64,000 nt of DNA from Fusobacterium perfoetens. GTDB taxonomy: Bacteria > Fusobacteriota > Fusobacteriia > Fusobacteriales > Fusobacteriaceae. How positions within the stretch are numbered: the first letter of the stretch is position 1; the number at the start of each line of letters is the position of its first letter. The stretch spans positions 186,001 through 250,000 of the forward strand of contig NZ_JADYUD010000001.1 of NCBI RefSeq assembly GCF_021531595.1, given 5' to 3'. Shown here one piece after another: positions 8,670-20,955 of this stretch. A program made the position numbers and the translations under genes. The notes under the pieces are model-generated. The model was not told where the DNA came from. It searched no databases and saw only the letters and a list, made by a program, of their open reading frames with translations.

Positions 8670-9513
8670 TATAATCTTTTTTATAATTATTTTGATTTTT
8701 ACAGCATGCACATCTTCTGAAGTGAAAAGTACCCATAAAGAAGGCACTAAAGAAGAATACTATATATTAAAAGGTATAAATTATGTAAGAGAAGGAAATT
8801 ATACTAAAGCTCTTAAAGAATATGAAAAAGCTTATCAGAAAAATGAAGATAATATAATAACTCTTAAAGAAATAGCAAGAACATATGTAAAGCTAGGAGA
8901 TTATGACAGAGGAATTTATTATTATTCAAGAGCACTTAAAATTGATGGAAAAGATCAGGAGAGTCTAAGAAATACAGGATATATTTATTTCCTAAAAGGA
9001 GATTTAAAAAAATCTTTAGTATATCTTAATAAAGTTTCTCCTGAAGGAATAAATGCAGAAACTATTAAATTAAAAGCATATCTTCTTTATAAAGAAAGAG
9101 ATTTAAAAAATGCTTATAAGAATTTTAAACAAGTTTTTAGTCAGGAAAAACAACTGGATTTAGTTTATTATAAAATATATTCAGAACTTCTTAATGATAT
9201 GGGAAAAAAAGAAGAACTAAGAGTTTTTCTTGAAAAAGGAATGGGAAAATATAATTCAGACAGAGATTTTGTAATATTTTATTCTTATGCAGTAGGTGAA
9301 TATTTTGGAGAATATGCTTTAGGTGAAAAAGAAATAAAAAGATACATTGTTTCATACGGAGGAAGTGATTCTCTGTATATGACTCTTGCATATATGATTT
9401 ATAATCAAAAAGAATATGCACAGGCTGAATCAGCACTGAAACTTGTATCATATAGAGAAAGATATAATAAAGATTATTTAGAATTAGAGGAGAGGCTGAG
9501 AGAAAAGATATGA
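8644..9513 (+). CDS. TPR-repeat lipoprotein
   Basis: A 289-residue lipoprotein: basic N-terminus, hydrophobic core, and lipobox IFTAC with lipidation at Cys22 when counted from ATG 8644. At least three tetratricopeptide repeats follow (about residues 40-150, for example GNYTKALKEYEKAYQKNEDN and GDYDRGIYYYSRALKIDG). TPR proteins are scaffolds, and the partner is unknown. An upstream in-frame TTG at 8617 would push the lipobox too far in, so 8644 is preferred, although its ribosome site is weak and coupling to the overlapping DUF502 gene is likely. Confidence 0.8.
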   Translation: MKKRVKKNSIIFFIIILIFTACTSSEVKSTHKEGTKEEYYILKGINYVREGNYTKALKEYEKAYQKNEDNIITLKEIARTYVKLGDYDRGIYYYSRALKIDGKDQESLRNTGYIYFLKGDLKKSLVYLNKVSPEGINAETIKLKAYLLYKERDLKNAYKNFKQVFSQEKQLDLVYYKIYSELLNDMGKKEELRVFLEKGMGKYNSDRDFVIFYSYAVGEYFGEYALGEKEIKRYIVSYGGSDSLYMTLAYMIYNQKEYAQAESALKLVSYRERYNKDYLELEERLREKI

Positions 9514-10025
9514 ATTATAAAGACTATATAACATCAATAGAAGGATTTCCAAAAGAAGGAATAACATTTAGAGACATAACATCATTCATAGGGCATGGAG
9601 ATGCTTTTAAAGCATCTGTTAAAGAATTTTCAGATTTTGCTAGAGAAAAAGGAGCAGAAGTAATTGTAGGACCAGAATCAAGAGGTTTTATATTTGGAGC
9701 ACCTGTTGCTTATGATTTAGGTATCGGATTTGTTCCTGTAAGAAAACCTGGAAAACTTCCAAGAGAAGTTGTATCATGTAGTTATGAACTTGAATATGGA
9801 ACTAACACAATAGAAATTCATAAAGATGCTATAAAAAAAGGACAAAAAGTTGTAATAATAGATGATCTTCTTGCAACAGGTGGAACTACTGAGGCAGCAG
9901 TAAAACTTATTGAAAGCCTTGGGGGAGAAGTTGTAGGAATAGGATTTTTAATTGAATTGGCAGACGAATTTGACGGAAGAGGAAAACTTAAGAATTATCC
10001 TGTACTGTCACTAATAAAATATTAA
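9510..10025 (+). CDS. apt: Adenine phosphoribosyltransferase
   Basis: Salvages adenine to AMP with PRPP. The PRPP-binding motif VVIIDDLLATGGT is at residues 114-126, and the N-terminal GFPKEGITFRDIT is typical of Apt. At 171 residues it is standard. It overlaps the preceding lipoprotein gene by 4 bases and lies just before rel, so purine salvage and (p)ppGpp metabolism are co-located, as in many bacteria. Confidence 0.95.
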   Translation: MNYKDYITSIEGFPKEGITFRDITSFIGHGDAFKASVKEFSDFAREKGAEVIVGPESRGFIFGAPVAYDLGIGFVPVRKPGKLPREVVSCSYELEYGTNTIEIHKDAIKKGQKVVIIDDLLATGGTTEAAVKLIESLGGEVVGIGFLIELADEFDGRGKLKNYPVLSLIKY

Positions 10026-10056
10026 AAAATAGGGCTTATCAAAGAAAGGGTAATTT

Positions 10057-13403
<3,347 letters not shown>

Positions 13404-13414
13404 AAAGTAATATA

Positions 13415-13456
13415 AAAAACCCTGCTTTGAAATTTCTTAGCAGGGTTAATTTTTTA
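13415..13456. terminator. Bidirectional terminator between tgt and the ABC-F gene
   Basis: AACCCTGCT (418-426 in the 13 kb block) pairs with AGCAGGGTT (439-447), with A-rich sequence before and T-rich sequence after, so it can serve both converging genes. Confidence 0.85.
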
Positions 13457-13460
13457 TTTA

Positions 13461-15074
13461 CTAATCATTATCTTTTTCTTCATCTATTTTCATTTGAATA
13501 TAATCATCATAAGTCATTAATTTATCAATAATTTTTCCATCAGGAAGAATTTCAATAATTCTGTTTGCAACTGTTTGAATAAATTCGTGGTCGTGTCCAG
13601 CAAATAAAATAGTTCCAGGGAATTTTATAAGTGCTTTGTTAAGTGATGTAATAGATTCAAGATCTAAGTGGTCTGTAGGGTTATCAAATAAAAGTGCATT
13701 TGCTCCAGACATCATCATTCTTGAAAGCATACATCTTACTTTTTCTCCTCCAGATAAAACTTTTGCTTTTTTAAGAGATTCTTCACCAGTGAAAAGCATT
13801 CTTCCTAAGAAACCTCTTACAAAAGAATCGTGCTGATCAGGTGAATATGGTCTTAACCAGTCAACAAGATCTAAGTCAACACCTTCAAAGAAAGCAGAAT
13901 TATCTTTAGGCATATAAGCATGTGTTACAGTAACTCCCCATGTAATTGTTCCTGAATCAGGTTCTAAATCTCCTGCAAGAAGAGAAAGAAGAGTTGTTTT
14001 AACAATATCGCTTTCAGAAAGGAAAACAACTTTATCTTTAGTATTTATTGTAAATGAAAGATTATCAATTACTTTAACACCATTTATAGATTTAGTAAGG
14101 TTTTCAACTTTAAGCATGTTATTTCCTGCTTCTCTGTCAGGTTTAAATTCAATGAATGGATATTTTCTGTTAGAAACTTGCATATCTTCAAGCTGTAATT
14201 TTTCAAGTTGTTTTTTTCTTGATGTAGCTTGTTTAGATTTAGCTGCATTGGCACTGAATCTTGCAATGAATTCTTGAAGTTCTTGTCTTTTTTGTTCAAG
14301 TTTTTTATTTTTATTAGAAATTAATGATAACATAAGTTGACTTGATTCATACCAGAAGTCATAGTTACCTACGAACATTTTAATTTTTCCATAATCAATG
14401 TCAGCAATGTGTGTACATACTTTATTTAAAAAGTGTCTGTCGTGAGATACAACTATAACAGTTGTGTTTTCAAGATCCATAAGGAAATTTTCAAGCCATG
14501 CAACAGCTTTTATATCAAGTCCGTTTGTAGGCTCGTCAAGAAGAAGTACATCAGGATTTCCAAAAAGACATTGAGCTAAAAGAACTTTAATTTTTTGTGG
14601 CTCGTTAAGTTCTTTCATAAGCATTTCGTGATATTTTGCTCTTAAACCAAGTCCTGTAAGAAGTGTGCTTGCTTCTGATTCAGCTTCCCAACCATTAAGT
14701 TCAGCAAATTCACCTTCAAGGTCTGCAGCTCTCATACCATCTTCTTCAGTAAAGTCTTCTTTAGCATAGATAGCATTTTTTTCAACCATTATATCCCAAA
14801 GTTTTTTATGCCCCATAAGAACAACATCTAAAACTTTAACATCTTCATATGCAAAGTGGTTTTGTGATAAAACTGCCATTCTTTTATTTTTATCTAATAT
14901 TACTTCTCCTTCAGTTGGAGTTATTACTCCTGAAAGTATTTTTACAAAAGTAGATTTTCCTGCACCATTGGCACCGATAAGTCCATAACAGTTTCCCGGA
15001 GTAAATTTAATATTTACATCTTCAAAAAGTTTTTTATCAGGAAATCTCATACTAAGATTACTTGTTGATATCAT
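13461..15074 (-). CDS. ABC-F family protein, YbiT-like, with degenerate second ATPase site
   Basis: ABC-F proteins act on ribosomes and not in membranes. This 537-residue protein matches the YbiT type in length and order. NBD1 has Walker A GLIGANGAGKST and Walker B LLLDEPTNGLD. The inter-domain linker (about 255-300, FSANAAKSKQATSRKKQ) follows, then NBD2. NBD2 keeps the signature VLSGGEK, but its Walker A reads SESDIVKTT, with its glycines lost, and its Walker B reads LLFDNPTDHLD, with Asn in place of the catalytic Glu (codon 13680-13682). One site is therefore probably unable to hydrolyse ATP. Strong ribosome site GAGGAGG upstream. Role inferred only by family. Confidence 0.9.
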   Translation of the reverse strand: MISTSNLSMRFPDKKLFEDVNIKFTPGNCYGLIGANGAGKSTFVKILSGVITPTEGEVILDKNKRMAVLSQNHFAYEDVKVLDVVLMGHKKLWDIMVEKNAIYAKEDFTEEDGMRAADLEGEFAELNGWEAESEASTLLTGLGLRAKYHEMLMKELNEPQKIKVLLAQCLFGNPDVLLLDEPTNGLDIKAVAWLENFLMDLENTTVIVVSHDRHFLNKVCTHIADIDYGKIKMFVGNYDFWYESSQLMLSLISNKNKKLEQKRQELQEFIARFSANAAKSKQATSRKKQLEKLQLEDMQVSNRKYPFIEFKPDREAGNNMLKVENLTKSINGVKVIDNLSFTINTKDKVVFLSESDIVKTTLLSLLAGDLEPDSGTITWGVTVTHAYMPKDNSAFFEGVDLDLVDWLRPYSPDQHDSFVRGFLGRMLFTGEESLKKAKVLSGGEKVRCMLSRMMMSGANALLFDNPTDHLDLESITSLNKALIKFPGTILFAGHDHEFIQTVANRIIEILPDGKIIDKLMTYDDYIQMKIDEEKDND

Positions 15075-15239
15075 TTAATTATTTTCCTCCTCAATTTTTT
15101 AAACATACACATTATTATATCATAGAAATAATTTTTTTAAAACAGAATAAAATTTTATTCTAAATAAAGATTTATTAAGATAAAAAATATGTGATTATAT
15201 TTTATGAAACACCAAAAGATAGAATCTTAAAAACCATAA

Positions 15240-15272
15240 AATAAAAAAGCAGCACATAACTATGCTGCTTTA
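15240..15272 (-). terminator. Terminator of mgsA
   Basis: On the minus strand AAGCAGCA and TGCTGCTT form a stem followed by a run of T. It stands 29 bases after the mgsA stop codon. Confidence 0.8.
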
Positions 15273-15300
15273 GAAATTAAATTTTTGAATATAAATTTAA

Positions 15301-15687
15301 TTATAAGATTCCATTTTCAAATTTTAAACCTGTTATTAAAAGCTGAGCAGCTCTTTCATTAGTCGCCATTGGTATATTGTGTACATCACAAAGTCTTCCT
15401 AATGCTCTGATATCAGGTTCATGAGGCTGACTAGTAAGGGGATCTTGGAAAAAGAAAACAGCATCAATTAAACCATTTGCTACATCAGCTCCGATTTGCT
15501 GGTCTCCTCCTAGAGGTCCTGAAAGATATCTTTTTATATTAAGACCAGTTGCCTCCATTATTCTCCCTCCTGTAGTTCCTGTTGCTACAAGTTCATAATT
15601 TCTGAAAAACTCAACATGTTCTTTGACAAATTTAACAAGATCGTCTTTCTTTTTGTCATGTGCAATCAATGCAATTCTTTTTTTCAT
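15301..15687 (-). CDS. mgsA: Methylglyoxal synthase
   Basis: Converts dihydroxyacetone phosphate to methylglyoxal and phosphate, a bypass of lower glycolysis under phosphate limitation. The catalytic Asp62 in [11 protein letters not shown] and His89 in SQPHEPD match the E. coli enzyme's active-site motifs. At 128 residues it is standard for the short form. GGAGGATACT precedes the ATG. It is monocistronic, with its own terminator. Confidence 0.95.
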   Translation of the reverse strand: MKKRIALIAHDKKKDDLVKFVKEHVEFFRNYELVATGTTGGRIMEATGLNIKRYLSGPLGGDQQIGADVANGLIDAVFFFQDPLTSQPHEPDIRALGRLCDVHNIPMATNERAAQLLITGLKFENGIL

Positions 15688-15778
15688 TAGTATCCTCCAA
15701 TAAAATAAATTTGTATTTTCCGCTGCTCTATAATTTATTATATAATATTTTATTATTTCAGGAAAGTGTGATAAAATA

Positions 15779-15800
15779 CAAGAGAGATTTTTTTCTCTTG
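15779..15800. repeat. Inverted repeat overlapping the psd -35 element
   Basis: CAAGAGA (15779-15785) and TCTCTTG (15794-15800) are perfect inverted arms with an 8-base spacer. The right arm overlaps the proposed -35 of the psd promoter, so it could be an operator. No factor can be named. Confidence 0.4.
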
Positions 15801-15826
15801 GTTATCATATTTTTAATAATTATATA
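15798..15826 (+). promoter_or_regulatory. Candidate promoter of psd
   Basis: TTGGTT (15798-15803), 17-bp spacer, TATATA (15821-15826), 64 bp before the psd start. Neither hexamer is perfect, but the spacing is ideal. Confidence 0.5.
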
Positions 15827-15889
15827 ATAAAGAAAGTAAAAAATCTATAAAAATAAAGTAAAATTAAAAATCTAATATTGGGAGCAGAA

Positions 15890-16789
15890 ATGGAATTTAA
15901 GCAAATAGAATATATTAATAGAAGCACAGACAAAATTGAAATAGAAAAAGTTCCCGGAGAAAACTTTTTAAAATTTTTATATTACAACCCTTTTGGAAAG
16001 CTTGCTCTTGAAGCTACAGTAAAAAGAAAGTTTCTTTCAAAATGGTATGGAAAAAAAATGGATAGTCCTGAATCATGTAAGATGATAGAAAAGTTTGCTA
16101 AGGACAATGGGATAAACCTTAATGAATCTAAAAAAAGTTTAAAAGAATTTAAATCTTTTAACGATTTTTTCATAAGGGAGTTAAAAAATGGAGCAAGAAA
16201 AATAGATTATGATGAAGATACTTTAGTCTCTCCTGCAGATGGGAAAATTCTTGTTATAGAAAATCTTCATGACAGCAGTAAGTTCTTTTTAAAAGGAGAA
16301 GAATTTACACTGAATGAGTTTTTTAAAGATGAAGTCCTTGCAGAAAAATATCAGGGAGGAATAATGGTAATAGTAAGACTTGCCCCTGTAGATTATCATA
16401 GATTCCATTTTCCAGCAGATGGAAAAATATCAGAAAGTAAAGAGATAAAGGGATATTATTATTCAGTATCTCCTCATGCTATAAGAAAAAATTTCAGAAT
16501 TTTCTGTGAAAATAAAAGAGAATATTCCGTTCTCTCAACAGAAAAATATGGTGATATATGTATGTGTGAAATAGGAGCTACAATGGTAGGAGGAATAAAA
16601 CAGACATATAAGCCTGAAACATTTGTGAAAAAAGGAGAGGAAAAAGGATACTTCTATTTTGGAGGTTCAACTGTTATAATGTTCCTTGAAAAAGACAGGG
16701 TTGAAATTGACAGAGATATTCTTGAAAACAGCATAAATGGAATAGAAACAAAAATATTTATGGGTGAAGGAATAGGAAAAAAATTCTAA
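15890..16789 (+). CDS. psd: Phosphatidylserine decarboxylase proenzyme
   Basis: Makes phosphatidylethanolamine from phosphatidylserine at the inner membrane. The self-cleavage motif is FGGST (about residues 257-261 of 299), where Ser becomes the pyruvoyl group. Also seen: SPADGKILVIE, VIVRLAPVDYHRFHFPADG (conserved histidines), SPHAI and GATMVGGI. I prefer ATG 15890, 5 bases after GGGAG; an in-frame TTG at 15878 lies upstream of that site. No pssA is adjacent. Confidence 0.95.
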   Translation: MEFKQIEYINRSTDKIEIEKVPGENFLKFLYYNPFGKLALEATVKRKFLSKWYGKKMDSPESCKMIEKFAKDNGINLNESKKSLKEFKSFNDFFIRELKNGARKIDYDEDTLVSPADGKILVIENLHDSSKFFLKGEEFTLNEFFKDEVLAEKYQGGIMVIVRLAPVDYHRFHFPADGKISESKEIKGYYYSVSPHAIRKNFRIFCENKREYSVLSTEKYGDICMCEIGATMVGGIKQTYKPETFVKKGEEKGYFYFGGSTVIMFLEKDRVEIDRDILENSINGIETKIFMGEGIGKKF

Positions 16790-16826
16790 TTATAAAAATA
16801 TGAATTCTTTAATTAAGGAGAAAACA

Positions 16827-17225
16827 TTGAAAAGAAAGCCATGTTATTTTAAAAAGGGAGACATTATTATTTATTTGTTTCTTTTCGTATTTTTCTTTTG
16901 TGCTGTTAAATATGTTATTGGAATAGAAGCAGTAAAAGGGAATAAAATAGAAATATATGTAGATAACCAGCTTAAATATGTATATCCTCTTCAAGAAAAA
17001 AGACAAGATTATTTTATAAATACAAACCTTGGAGGAGTAAATGTTCAGGTTGAAAAAATGAAGGTAAGGGTTACTTCTTCAAATTCACCTTTAAAAATAT
17101 GTGTGAAACAAGGCTGGATTTCAAATGCAGGAGATGCGATAATAGGTATTCCTGACAGACTTCTTATAAAAATTGTTGGAGAGAAAAAAGACGGTACAGA
17201 GGAACTGGATAGTATAGCCAGATAA
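16827..17225 (+). CDS. NusG domain II-containing membrane-anchored protein
   Basis: A 132-residue protein with one N-terminal membrane helix (about residues 9-32) and a compact domain with the pattern ending CVKQGWISNAGDAIIGIP, which resembles stand-alone NusG domain II proteins of anaerobes. Function unknown. The likely start is TTG 16827, 6 bases after AAGGAG. ATG 16800 is in frame but has no ribosome site. Lies between psd and an AI-2E family gene. Confidence 0.65.
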   Translation: MKRKPCYFKKGDIIIYLFLFVFFFCAVKYVIGIEAVKGNKIEIYVDNQLKYVYPLQEKRQDYFINTNLGGVNVQVEKMKVRVTSSNSPLKICVKQGWISNAGDAIIGIPDRLLIKIVGEKKDGTEELDSIAR

Positions 17226-17248
17226 ATATAACAAAAGGTGGTACTTTG

Positions 17249-18361
17249 ATGAAATACAAACATTTATTTATAAAAGCTTTAATAGTAGGAACTCTACTTA
17301 TTCTTATTCAGACAATGTTTCAGAATATGAATGGTTTTTTAAGCATTTTAAATGGACTTTCTAAATATCTTCGTCCTTTTATATATGCTATGTTTATAGC
17401 AGTGCTACTTAATCCTATGGTAGAATTTACAGAAAAAAAACTAAATTTTAAAAGAGGAATGGCAATAGCCTTATCTCTTGTAGCTCTTGTGGTATTTTTA
17501 ACTGCAACACTTCTATGGTTTATACCAAATCTTATAGAAAGTTTTGAAGAAATTATAGAAAAATTTCCAGCTTTTCAAGAGAATTTTAATAAATACTTAG
17601 AACAAGTATTCCAGTTTTTAAGAGAAAAAAATCTTTTGTTTATGGATGGAGAAGAAATAAAGCAAGCTATACAAGATTTCTTTGTGAAAAATATGAATAA
17701 TATAAGAGCTCTTCTAATTTCACTAGGTCTTAATGTAATTGATTGGATAGTAGAGATATTTATAATTTTTCTTGGTGGTTTTTTAGCTCTTTATTTTATT
17801 TATAACAGAGAATATTTTATGCAGTATATAAAAAATATGATATTTATTTTTTATGGAGAAAAAGAAGCTGATGAAGGGCTTTCATTTCTTATAGAATGTA
17901 AAAATATTTTTCTTAATTATATGGCAGGAAGAATAATAATATCGGTTATAGTAGGAATTATAGCTTTTGCTGTTATGAAAATAGCAGGAGTTCCTTATGC
18001 ACTTTTAAATGCAGTTATGATAGGTGTTGGAAATATGATTCCATATTTTGGTTCAATAGCTGCAGGAATCATAGCATTTATTCTTGTTCTTTTATCAAAT
18101 CCTGTCAAATGTTTTTATCTTCTTCTAGCAATAATAATTGCTCAGAATGTTGATGGATATATAATAGGTCCAAAAATTTTAGGAAAAAGTGTGGGAATAA
18201 GTTCTTTCTGGATAATAGCTTCCGTCATAATTATGGGAAATATTATGGGAACTTTAGGAATGTTTTTAGGTGTTCCTATATTTGCAATAATAAAACTTAT
18301 TTATATAAGAATATTAAAAAATAAAAAAGAAAAATTAAAGATTGAGGAGAAACAAAACTAA
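17249..18361 (+). CDS. AI-2E family transporter (PerM/YtvI-like)
   Basis: A 370-residue permease with about seven to eight membrane helices: two at the N-terminus, one around residue 75, and a C-terminal group from about 155. It shows the family signature GNMIPYFGSIAAGI and the ending LGKSVGISSFWIIASVI. Members export small molecules or ions; the substrate is not known. AAAGGTGG is 7 bases before ATG 17249. The final base overlaps the next start (TAATGA). Confidence 0.85.
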   Translation: MKYKHLFIKALIVGTLLILIQTMFQNMNGFLSILNGLSKYLRPFIYAMFIAVLLNPMVEFTEKKLNFKRGMAIALSLVALVVFLTATLLWFIPNLIESFEEIIEKFPAFQENFNKYLEQVFQFLREKNLLFMDGEEIKQAIQDFFVKNMNNIRALLISLGLNVIDWIVEIFIIFLGGFLALYFIYNREYFMQYIKNMIFIFYGEKEADEGLSFLIECKNIFLNYMAGRIIISVIVGIIAFAVMKIAGVPYALLNAVMIGVGNMIPYFGSIAAGIIAFILVLLSNPVKCFYLLLAIIIAQNVDGYIIGPKILGKSVGISSFWIIASVIIMGNIMGTLGMFLGVPIFAIIKLIYIRILKNKKEKLKIEEKQN

Positions 18362-19494
18362 TGAAAGATTTTACAATAATTGCATCATCAACTATGGGAC
18401 TTGAAAGCATAGTAAGAGATGAATGTGTTGAACTTGGATTTAAAGATGTGCATGCTTTTAATGGAAAAGTTGAATTTAAAGGAAATTTTAAAGATGTAGT
18501 AAAAGCTAATATTCACCTTAGATGTGCAGATAGAATATTTATAAAAATGGGAGAATTTAAAGCTCTTACTTTTGAAGAACTTTTTCAAAATGTAAAAAAA
18601 ATAAAATGGAGTGAAATAATAGAGAAAAATGGAGAATTCCCTATAAGTTGGGTAAGTTCTGTTAAATCTAAATTATTTTCTAAATCTGATATTCAGAAAA
18701 TAGCTAAAAAAGCTATAGTTGAAAATATGAAAGAAATTTATGATATAGAAAAATTCCCTGAGAATGGAGCTCTTTTCAGAATAAAGATTCAAGGAAATAA
18801 AGATATTTTTACAATAATGATAGACACAAGTGGTGATGCTCTTCATAAAAGAGGATACAGAAATCTAATAAATGAAGCTCCTCTTAAGGAAACTATGGCA
18901 GCAGCTCTTGTAAAATTAAGCCGTTGGAAAGGTGGAGACAGACCTTTTGTTGATCCTATGTGTGGAACAGGTACTATTGCCATTGAAGCTGCAATGATAG
19001 GAAGAAATATTGCTCCAGGAGTAAACAGAAATTTTGCTGCTGAAGAATGGAAAGTTATCCCTAAAGATTATTGGATAGATTTAAGAGATGAAGCTTTTTC
19101 TCAGGAAGATTATGAAAATAAAGTTATGGTTTATGCTTCTGATATAGATGCAGAAACTATAAAAATAGCAGAAGAAAATGCAGAGAGAGCAGGAGTTGAA
19201 GAGGATATTCTTTTTGAATGTAAAAACTTCCTTGATCTTGAACCTACAGCAGAAAAAGGTTGTCTTGTAACAAATCCTCCTTATGGAGAAAGACTTTTAA
19301 ATGATGAAAAAGTTGAGAGACTTTACAGACTTCTTGGTGATGTATGTAAAACAAGATTTCCTAAGTGGTCTTATTATATAATTACTTCTTATCCTGAATT
19401 TGAAAAATATTTTGATAAGAAGTCAACTAAAAATAGAAAACTTTATAATGGTGGAATAGAATGTCACTATTATCAATATTATGGTGAGAGATAA
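18361..19494 (+). CDS. THUMP-domain class I SAM RNA methyltransferase (RlmL/YpsC-like)
   Basis: N-terminal THUMP RNA-binding region (about residues 45-160), followed by a Rossmann methyltransferase. The SAM motif is FVDPMCGTGTIAIEAA (about residue 194) and the catalytic motif is TNPPYGERL (about 303), typical of N2-methylguanine 23S rRNA methyltransferases. At 377 residues it matches the Gram-positive YpsC length and not the fused RlmKL form. The exact target is inferred from the family only. Overlaps the upstream gene by one base. Confidence 0.85.
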   Translation: MKDFTIIASSTMGLESIVRDECVELGFKDVHAFNGKVEFKGNFKDVVKANIHLRCADRIFIKMGEFKALTFEELFQNVKKIKWSEIIEKNGEFPISWVSSVKSKLFSKSDIQKIAKKAIVENMKEIYDIEKFPENGALFRIKIQGNKDIFTIMIDTSGDALHKRGYRNLINEAPLKETMAAALVKLSRWKGGDRPFVDPMCGTGTIAIEAAMIGRNIAPGVNRNFAAEEWKVIPKDYWIDLRDEAFSQEDYENKVMVYASDIDAETIKIAEENAERAGVEEDILFECKNFLDLEPTAEKGCLVTNPPYGERLLNDEKVERLYRLLGDVCKTRFPKWSYYIITSYPEFEKYFDKKSTKNRKLYNGGIECHYYQYYGER

Positions 19495-19495
19495 A

Positions 19496-20134
19496 ATGAA
19501 TAAGAAAGATTTTAAAGATTACAACACAGAAGTAATGCTGCAAATATTAAGAAATGCAGAAGTAAATTTAAGAACAGCAGAAAAAGAAAATGATAATGAA
19601 AAAATAAAATTTATAAAAGAAGAAATAATACCTAAATATGAGAAGTTATATCTTGCATTGGCAGAACTTGATATAAGAGATAAATCAGAAGAAGAAATAA
19701 AAACTTTTAAAGAAACAGTTGATAAAATAGCTGAAACAAATGGACTTACAGAAGAATATATAAAAAATTGTATTTCTGTAAGAGAAGAATTAAAAGGAAA
19801 ATCAGGTTCAGAAGTAACAAAAAGAATGTTTGAATATGCAGTAAAAGATCTTAAAAAGAAAAAAAGAATTCTTCTTGAAAGAATGGATGTACTTTTAAAA
19901 GAAGAAGCACAACTTGAAGCTGATTTAAAAGAATGTATTCAATATGATGCTGAAATGGAGATATCAGGAAAAATTGTTGATGTAAGAGAAAAAAAGAGAG
20001 ATTTAAAAGAAATTTTAGATGCAAATGATATAGAAATTGCAAGAATAGAAAATGATATAAAATCAAGATGGAAATATGAAATATATGGAACAATATCAAG
20101 AGATGAACTGAAAAAAGCAGCAGAGGGAGAATAA
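19496..20134 (+). CDS. Uncharacterised coiled-coil protein
   Basis: I do not recognise this gene. The 212-residue product is highly charged, has no signal peptide or membrane helix, and contains long heptad-like stretches (about residues 15-55 and 120-200; for example [20 protein letters not shown]). ATG 19496 follows the previous stop by one base, so it is probably coupled to the methyltransferase. A cyclophilin follows after one base. Confidence 0.6.
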   Translation: MNKKDFKDYNTEVMLQILRNAEVNLRTAEKENDNEKIKFIKEEIIPKYEKLYLALAELDIRDKSEEEIKTFKETVDKIAETNGLTEEYIKNCISVREELKGKSGSEVTKRMFEYAVKDLKKKKRILLERMDVLLKEEAQLEADLKECIQYDAEMEISGKIVDVREKKRDLKEILDANDIEIARIENDIKSRWKYEIYGTISRDELKKAAEGE

Positions 20135-20135
20135 T

Positions 20136-20798
20136 ATGATAAAAACTCTTATACTTTTCATAGTTGTAATATTTTTAGTTACAATAGGAAGAAATAAACT
20201 TGCAGGAACTCCTGTAAGAAAAAATATAAAAATATTAGAAAATAAAGCGGAGGTATCAATGTCAGATTTAGTATTAAATGCAAAAATAGTTACAGATAAA
20301 GGGGATATAAATTTAAAACTTTTCCCTGAAGTAGCACCACTTACAGTTTTAAATTTCACACATTTAGCTAAAAGAGGATATTATGACAATCTTAAATTTC
20401 ATAGAGTTATAGCTGATTTTATGATTCAAGGAGGAGATCCAACAGGAACTGGAGCAGGAGGACCTGGATATCAATTTGGAGATGAATTTAAAGAAGGACT
20501 TGTATTTGACAGAAAAGGGCTTCTTGCAATGGCAAATGCAGGAAAAAATACAAATGGATCACAATTTTTTATAACTCATGTGGAAACTCCATGGCTTAAC
20601 TATCATCATACAATTTTTGGAGAAGTTGTTTCTGATGCAGATCAAGAAGTTGTAAATAAAATAGCTCAGGGAGATATAATAAAAACAATAGAGATTACAG
20701 GAGATTTTGATAAATTCTTAACAGAAGAAAATAAAAAAATGACTGAACAAATGGATGAAATGCTTGATAGTCAGTTTCCAAATTTAAAAAAATATTAA
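20136..20798 (+). CDS. Peptidyl-prolyl cis-trans isomerase, cyclophilin type
   Basis: Catalyses proline isomerisation. The cyclophilin domain spans about residues 47-215, with [16 protein letters not shown], the GSQFFIT segment and the final active-site region HTIFGEVV. The first start (ATG 20136, after GGGAGA) adds a membrane helix (residues 3-18), giving an anchored form. A second in-frame ATG at 20259 (Met42) follows a stronger ribosome site, GGAGGT at 20249-20254, and would give a 179-residue soluble form. Both forms may be made. Ends at a clear terminator. Confidence 0.9.
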   Translation: MIKTLILFIVVIFLVTIGRNKLAGTPVRKNIKILENKAEVSMSDLVLNAKIVTDKGDINLKLFPEVAPLTVLNFTHLAKRGYYDNLKFHRVIADFMIQGGDPTGTGAGGPGYQFGDEFKEGLVFDRKGLLAMANAGKNTNGSQFFITHVETPWLNYHHTIFGEVVSDADQEVVNKIAQGDIIKTIEITGDFDKFLTEENKKMTEQMDEMLDSQFPNLKKY

Positions 20799-20801
20799 TA
20801 T

Positions 20802-20832
20802 AAAAAGAGAGCAAAATTGCTCTCTTTTTTTG
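20802..20832 (+). terminator. Terminator after the cyclophilin gene
   Basis: GAGAGCAA and TTGCTCTC arms with a 2-base core, followed by a T run. Confidence 0.85.
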
Positions 20833-20955
20833 TGGATTTATCAGTAGTTTTGAAATTCTCTAATATAAAATTATTATAATAGAAAACTTCTTAAAATGTA
20901 AAGTTAATACTTAAGTATATCTAATTATATTAGGTTATAAATAAATATATTTATC

